Assembly (NCBI RefSeq): GCF_010747475.1 | Contig: NZ_VSLZ01000001.1 | Location: forward strand, 1,302,001 to 1,366,000 | Reading direction: 5' to 3' | Length of the DNA: 64,000 nucleotides | DNA from: Halorussus sp. MSC15.2 | GTDB taxonomy: Archaea; Halobacteriota; Halobacteria; Halobacteriales; Haladaptataceae | Shown here: one piece after another, positions 61,413-64,000 of the stretch | Layout: the number at the start of each line of letters is the position of its first letter | How positions within the stretch are numbered: the stretch's first letter is position 1 | Translations under genes and position numbers: made by a program | The notes under the pieces: generated by a model | Told to the model about the DNA's origin: nothing | What the model saw: only the letters and a program-made list of their open reading frames with translations | Databases searched by the model: none

Positions 61413-61717
61413 ACGGCTCTGTTCTCTCTGCGAAACTGTGTGGCCGTCCACGGTCCGGCCAAGGTTCACGTACGAAACCGGGACGAACTCGGACCGGACG
61501 CTTCGTGCGGTCCCGGGCGACCGCAGTGCACGCACACTGTGGGACCGCCAGTCCGACTACCCCGAGAGGGCTGTGCCACTAACGGAGACACCGATGTCGA
61601 ACGTCGTCGCTATCGCTCCCTCCGAACGACGTTCGCGTTCGCTAAAACGAGTCGGCGAGCGACCGCAGAAACGAGCGGACGACCGTGAAAAGGGTCTCGC
61701 GGAGACGGCCGCGTCGG
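61413..61717. other. Spacer between the XapX gene and sdhA, 305 bp
   Basis: Convergent interval. No gene, repeat or clear terminator seen. Confidence 0.45.
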
Positions 61718-63577
61718 TCAGTAGGACCGCTCTTTCGGCTCGTAGGTCTTGTCCTGCCCTTCGAGGATGACCGGCTTGTACCAGAGTTCGGGCGACCCGT
61801 CGTTCCACGAGAGCATCGTGTGCTTGAGCCACTCGTCGTCCTTGCGCTCCTGATGTTCCTGCCGCCAGTGTGCGCCGCGGAACTCGTCGCGCGCCAGCGC
61901 GCCGAGGGTGATGGCTTCCGCGAGGTCGATGAGGTTGCGGGTCTCGATGGTGTGAATGAGGTCGGTGTTGAACGTCCGCGACGGGTCGTTGACGTACACG
62001 TCCTGATACGCCTCGCGGACCTCCCGGATGTCCTCCAGCGCGTCCTTCAGGTTCTCCTCGTTCCGGAAGACGTTGACGTTCTCGGTCATCGACTGCTGGA
62101 GTTCGTCGCGGAGTTCGGCGTGCTGGATGCCGTCGTCCTTCTCCATGAGGCGCTCGATACGGGTGCGCTCGCGTTCGATGGTACGCCGGACCGTCTCGTC
62201 GGGTTCGACGACCGCCGCACCGCCGTCCGCCACGGCGTCTTCGTCGCCGTCTGCGGCCACGTCGTCGCTCGCCTCGACCGCACCGGGTTCGACGGGGGTG
62301 TCGAGACCGTCCTCTTCCTCGATTTCGCCCGTCTTGCCCTTCGTAATCTCGGCCTCGCCGAGGTCCGCACCCGCGGCGTGACGACCGGCGCGCGCGCCGA
62401 AGACGATGAGTTCCGGCAGGGCGTTGCCGCCGAGTCGGTTCGACCCGTGGACCGAGACGCAGGCGCACTCGCCCGCGGCGTAGAGACCGTCGATGAGGGT
62501 CTCGCCGTTCTCGTCGGTCTCGATGCCGCCCATCTCGTAGTGCTGGCCGGGCTTGACCGGCATCGGCTCTTCGAGACCGTTCACGCCCTCGAAGTCGCGC
62601 GCGAGGTGGAGGATGTTCTCCAGTCGGTCGGTGATGCGCTCCTCGCCGAGGTGGCGCATGTCGAGGTAGACGTACTCGTCCTCGACGCCGCGGCCCGCGT
62701 TGACCTCCGTCAGTTCCGCGCGCGACACCACGTCGCGGGAGGCGAGTTCGCCGTCGTTGTTCGCGTAGCCGTGCTCGAACATGAAGCGCTCGCCCTCGCT
62801 GTTGTAGAGGATGCCGCCCTCACCGCGCACGCCCTCGGAGATGAGGACCCCCGTCGAGGGGAGCGTGGTCGGGTGGAACTGGACGAACTCCATGTCTTCG
62901 AGCGGGACGCCCGCGCGGTAGGCCATCGCGGCACCGTCGCCGGTGTTGGCGACCGCGTTGGTGGTGTGGTCGTACACCTGTCCGGTGCCGCCCGTCGCGA
63001 GGATGACGCCGTTTCGGGCCTTGAAGCCCTCGACCTGTCCGGTCTTGATGTCGTAGGCGACGACGCCGTGACACTCGCGGTCGGCCGGGTCGTCGTGGTC
63101 GGTGACCGCGAGGTTCGAGACGTACCACTCGTCGTACACCTGAATGCCTCGCTTGACCACCTGCTCGTACATCGTGTGGAGCATGTGGTGGCCGGTCTCG
63201 GCCCCCGCGTAGGTCGTCCGGGCGAAGGAGAGTCCGCCGAACGGTCGCTGGGAGACTCGGCCGTCGTCCTCGCGGGAGAACGGCATCCCCCAGTTTTCGA
63301 GTTGGATGGTCTCCTCGGGGCTGTCCTGCGCGAGGGTTTCGATTGCGGGGGCGTCTCCGAGGTAGTCCGACCCCTTCATCGTGTCGTAGGCGTGGAGTTC
63401 CCAGTCGTCGCCCTCGCGGAGCGCCGCGTTGATACCGCCTTCGGCCGCGCCGGTGTGGCTCCGAACCGGGTGGAGCTTCGTGACGATTGCCACGTCGGCA
63501 CCCTCCTCGTGGGCCGCGATGGCCGCTCGGAGTCCGGCACCGCCGCCGCCGATTACCAGAACGTCGTGTTCGTGCAT
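61718..63577 (-). CDS. sdhA: Succinate dehydrogenase flavoprotein subunit SdhA
   Basis: 619 aa. The FAD site VLVIGGGGAGLRAAIAAHEE is at the N-terminus and the FAD-linking histidine lies in RSHTGAAEGGINAAL. Also present: HPTTLPSTGVLISEGVRGEG, GGIETDENG, and the capping-domain active-site region NRLGGNALPELIVFG. It oxidises succinate to fumarate in the TCA cycle and respiratory chain. A low-complexity acidic insert (about 430-465) is a haloarchaeal feature. The SdhB gene lies 13 bp upstream on the same strand. Confidence 0.96.
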   Translation of the reverse strand: MHEHDVLVIGGGGAGLRAAIAAHEEGADVAIVTKLHPVRSHTGAAEGGINAALREGDDWELHAYDTMKGSDYLGDAPAIETLAQDSPEETIQLENWGMPFSREDDGRVSQRPFGGLSFARTTYAGAETGHHMLHTMYEQVVKRGIQVYDEWYVSNLAVTDHDDPADRECHGVVAYDIKTGQVEGFKARNGVILATGGTGQVYDHTTNAVANTGDGAAMAYRAGVPLEDMEFVQFHPTTLPSTGVLISEGVRGEGGILYNSEGERFMFEHGYANNDGELASRDVVSRAELTEVNAGRGVEDEYVYLDMRHLGEERITDRLENILHLARDFEGVNGLEEPMPVKPGQHYEMGGIETDENGETLIDGLYAAGECACVSVHGSNRLGGNALPELIVFGARAGRHAAGADLGEAEITKGKTGEIEEEDGLDTPVEPGAVEASDDVAADGDEDAVADGGAAVVEPDETVRRTIERERTRIERLMEKDDGIQHAELRDELQQSMTENVNVFRNEENLKDALEDIREVREAYQDVYVNDPSRTFNTDLIHTIETRNLIDLAEAITLGALARDEFRGAHWRQEHQERKDDEWLKHTMLSWNDGSPELWYKPVILEGQDKTYEPKERSY

Positions 63578-63590
63578 AGTTGCTAATCTC

Positions 63591-64000
63591 TTACCAGAAT
63601 TTCAGGTTCTGTTTGACCGCTTCCCGCTTGAGTTCCTGAATGTGCTCGGTCAGCGGGATGTCTTTCGGACAGACGTTCGTGCAGGAGAACTGGGTCTGGC
63701 ACCGCCAGACGCCGTGCTCTTGGTCCATCACGTTCATCCGGTGTTCCTTCATGTTCTCGCCCTCGCGCTCGTCCATGGCGAACCGGTAGGCCTTGTTGAT
63801 GGCCGCCGGACCGAGGTACTGGTTGTCCCCGGCCGCGATGTTACACGAGGACATGCAGGCACCGCACCAGATGCACCGCGTGGACATCTTGATTTTCTCG
63901 CGGTTCTCGCGAGTCTGTCGGTACTCTTCGAGGTCGCCCTCGGACTCCTCGTCGGGTTGGAAGAACGGCTCGACCGCGTGCATCTGGTCGTAGAAGTGCT
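63591..64000 (-). CDS. sdhB: Succinate dehydrogenase iron-sulfur subunit SdhB, C-terminal part (5' end outside window)
   Basis: 136 codons visible, open at the window edge. The 4Fe-4S ligands lie in RCIWCGACMSSCNIA, and CQTQFSCTNVCPKDIPLTEH binds the 3Fe-4S cluster. The 2Fe-2S plant-type ferredoxin domain is beyond the window. An ATG at 63981-63983 is internal, as HFYDQ before it continues the family sequence. It passes electrons from SdhA FAD towards menaquinone. Confidence 0.93.
   Translation of the reverse strand, partial: HFYDQMHAVEPFFQPDEESEGDLEEYRQTRENREKIKMSTRCIWCGACMSSCNIAAGDNQYLGPAAINKAYRFAMDEREGENMKEHRMNVMDQEHGVWRCQTQFSCTNVCPKDIPLTEHIQELKREAVKQNLKFW

Noticed and set aside
1-64000. 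CRISPR arrays, insertion sequences, transposases or integrases
   Set aside because: No regularly spaced repeats and no recombinase-like protein was seen. The only att-like signal is the short tRNA 3' repeat at 17281-17465.

Overview
The window is chromosomal DNA of a halophilic archaeon (class Halobacteria). The evidence is the high G+C content, very acidic proteins (the CheA linker and ArlCE are extreme), short or absent 5' leaders, Tat signal peptides, a PGF-CTERM tail, and haloarchaea-specific families such as CheF, ArlCE and DUF7331-, DUF7344- and DUF7556-like small proteins. I do not assign a genus from sequence alone.

Layout. (1) 1-14.7 kb is a motility super-cluster on the + strand: 3' end of cheB, cheA, two CheC-family genes, cheD (frameshifted), cheR, arlCE, arlF, arlG, arlH, arlI, a small antisense membrane gene, arlJ, a convergent flippase-like gene and a cheF. 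A receiver/PAS/GAF histidine kinase follows. (2) 17.2-17.5 kb holds an odd tRNA-like gene and a 24-bp repeat of its 3' end. (3) 17.9-22.4 kb holds a polysaccharide deacetylase and divergent glmS and GlmU-type genes. (4) 22.4-28.8 kb returns to motility: cheW, a winged-helix regulator, an archaellin gene with a hairpin/poly-T terminator, a HEAT-repeat protein, a soluble chemotaxis transducer and a second cheF. (5) 28.9-61 kb is a large cell-surface polysaccharide region, opened by a secreted subtilase. It holds an epimerase, a flippase, a polytopic GT-C-like protein, a GT4 glycosyltransferase, two FemAB-like acyltransferases, a second deacetylase, a complete WbpA/B/E/D/I-type set, glmM, two nucleotide pyrophosphatase-type phosphatases, two beta-helix Tat proteins plus a decayed third copy, a DUF1616 protein and a PGF-CTERM beta-propeller/PKD protein. 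(6) 61.7-64 kb is sdhA and the 3' part of sdhB.

How the genes work together. glmS, glmM and a GlmU-type enzyme make UDP-GlcNAc. The Wbp-type set can turn this into a 2,3-diacetamido uronic acid sugar. The glycosyltransferase, flippase, FemAB-like, deacetylase, phosphatase and beta-helix proteins could assemble, export and modify a surface glycan.

The main new observation is a 21-bp bipartite element, CAR-7 nt-RTAACAAAG. It occurs 11 times, always in sense orientation, and only upstream of these surface-polysaccharide genes. At three genes it sits exactly where a TATA box would lie for a leaderless transcript. It looks like a dedicated promoter or operator of an exopolysaccharide regulon.

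Three genes are broken by small indels in short repeats: cheD and one phosphatase by a G7 run, the GT-C-like gene by a CT repeat. These may be sequencing errors or real slippage.
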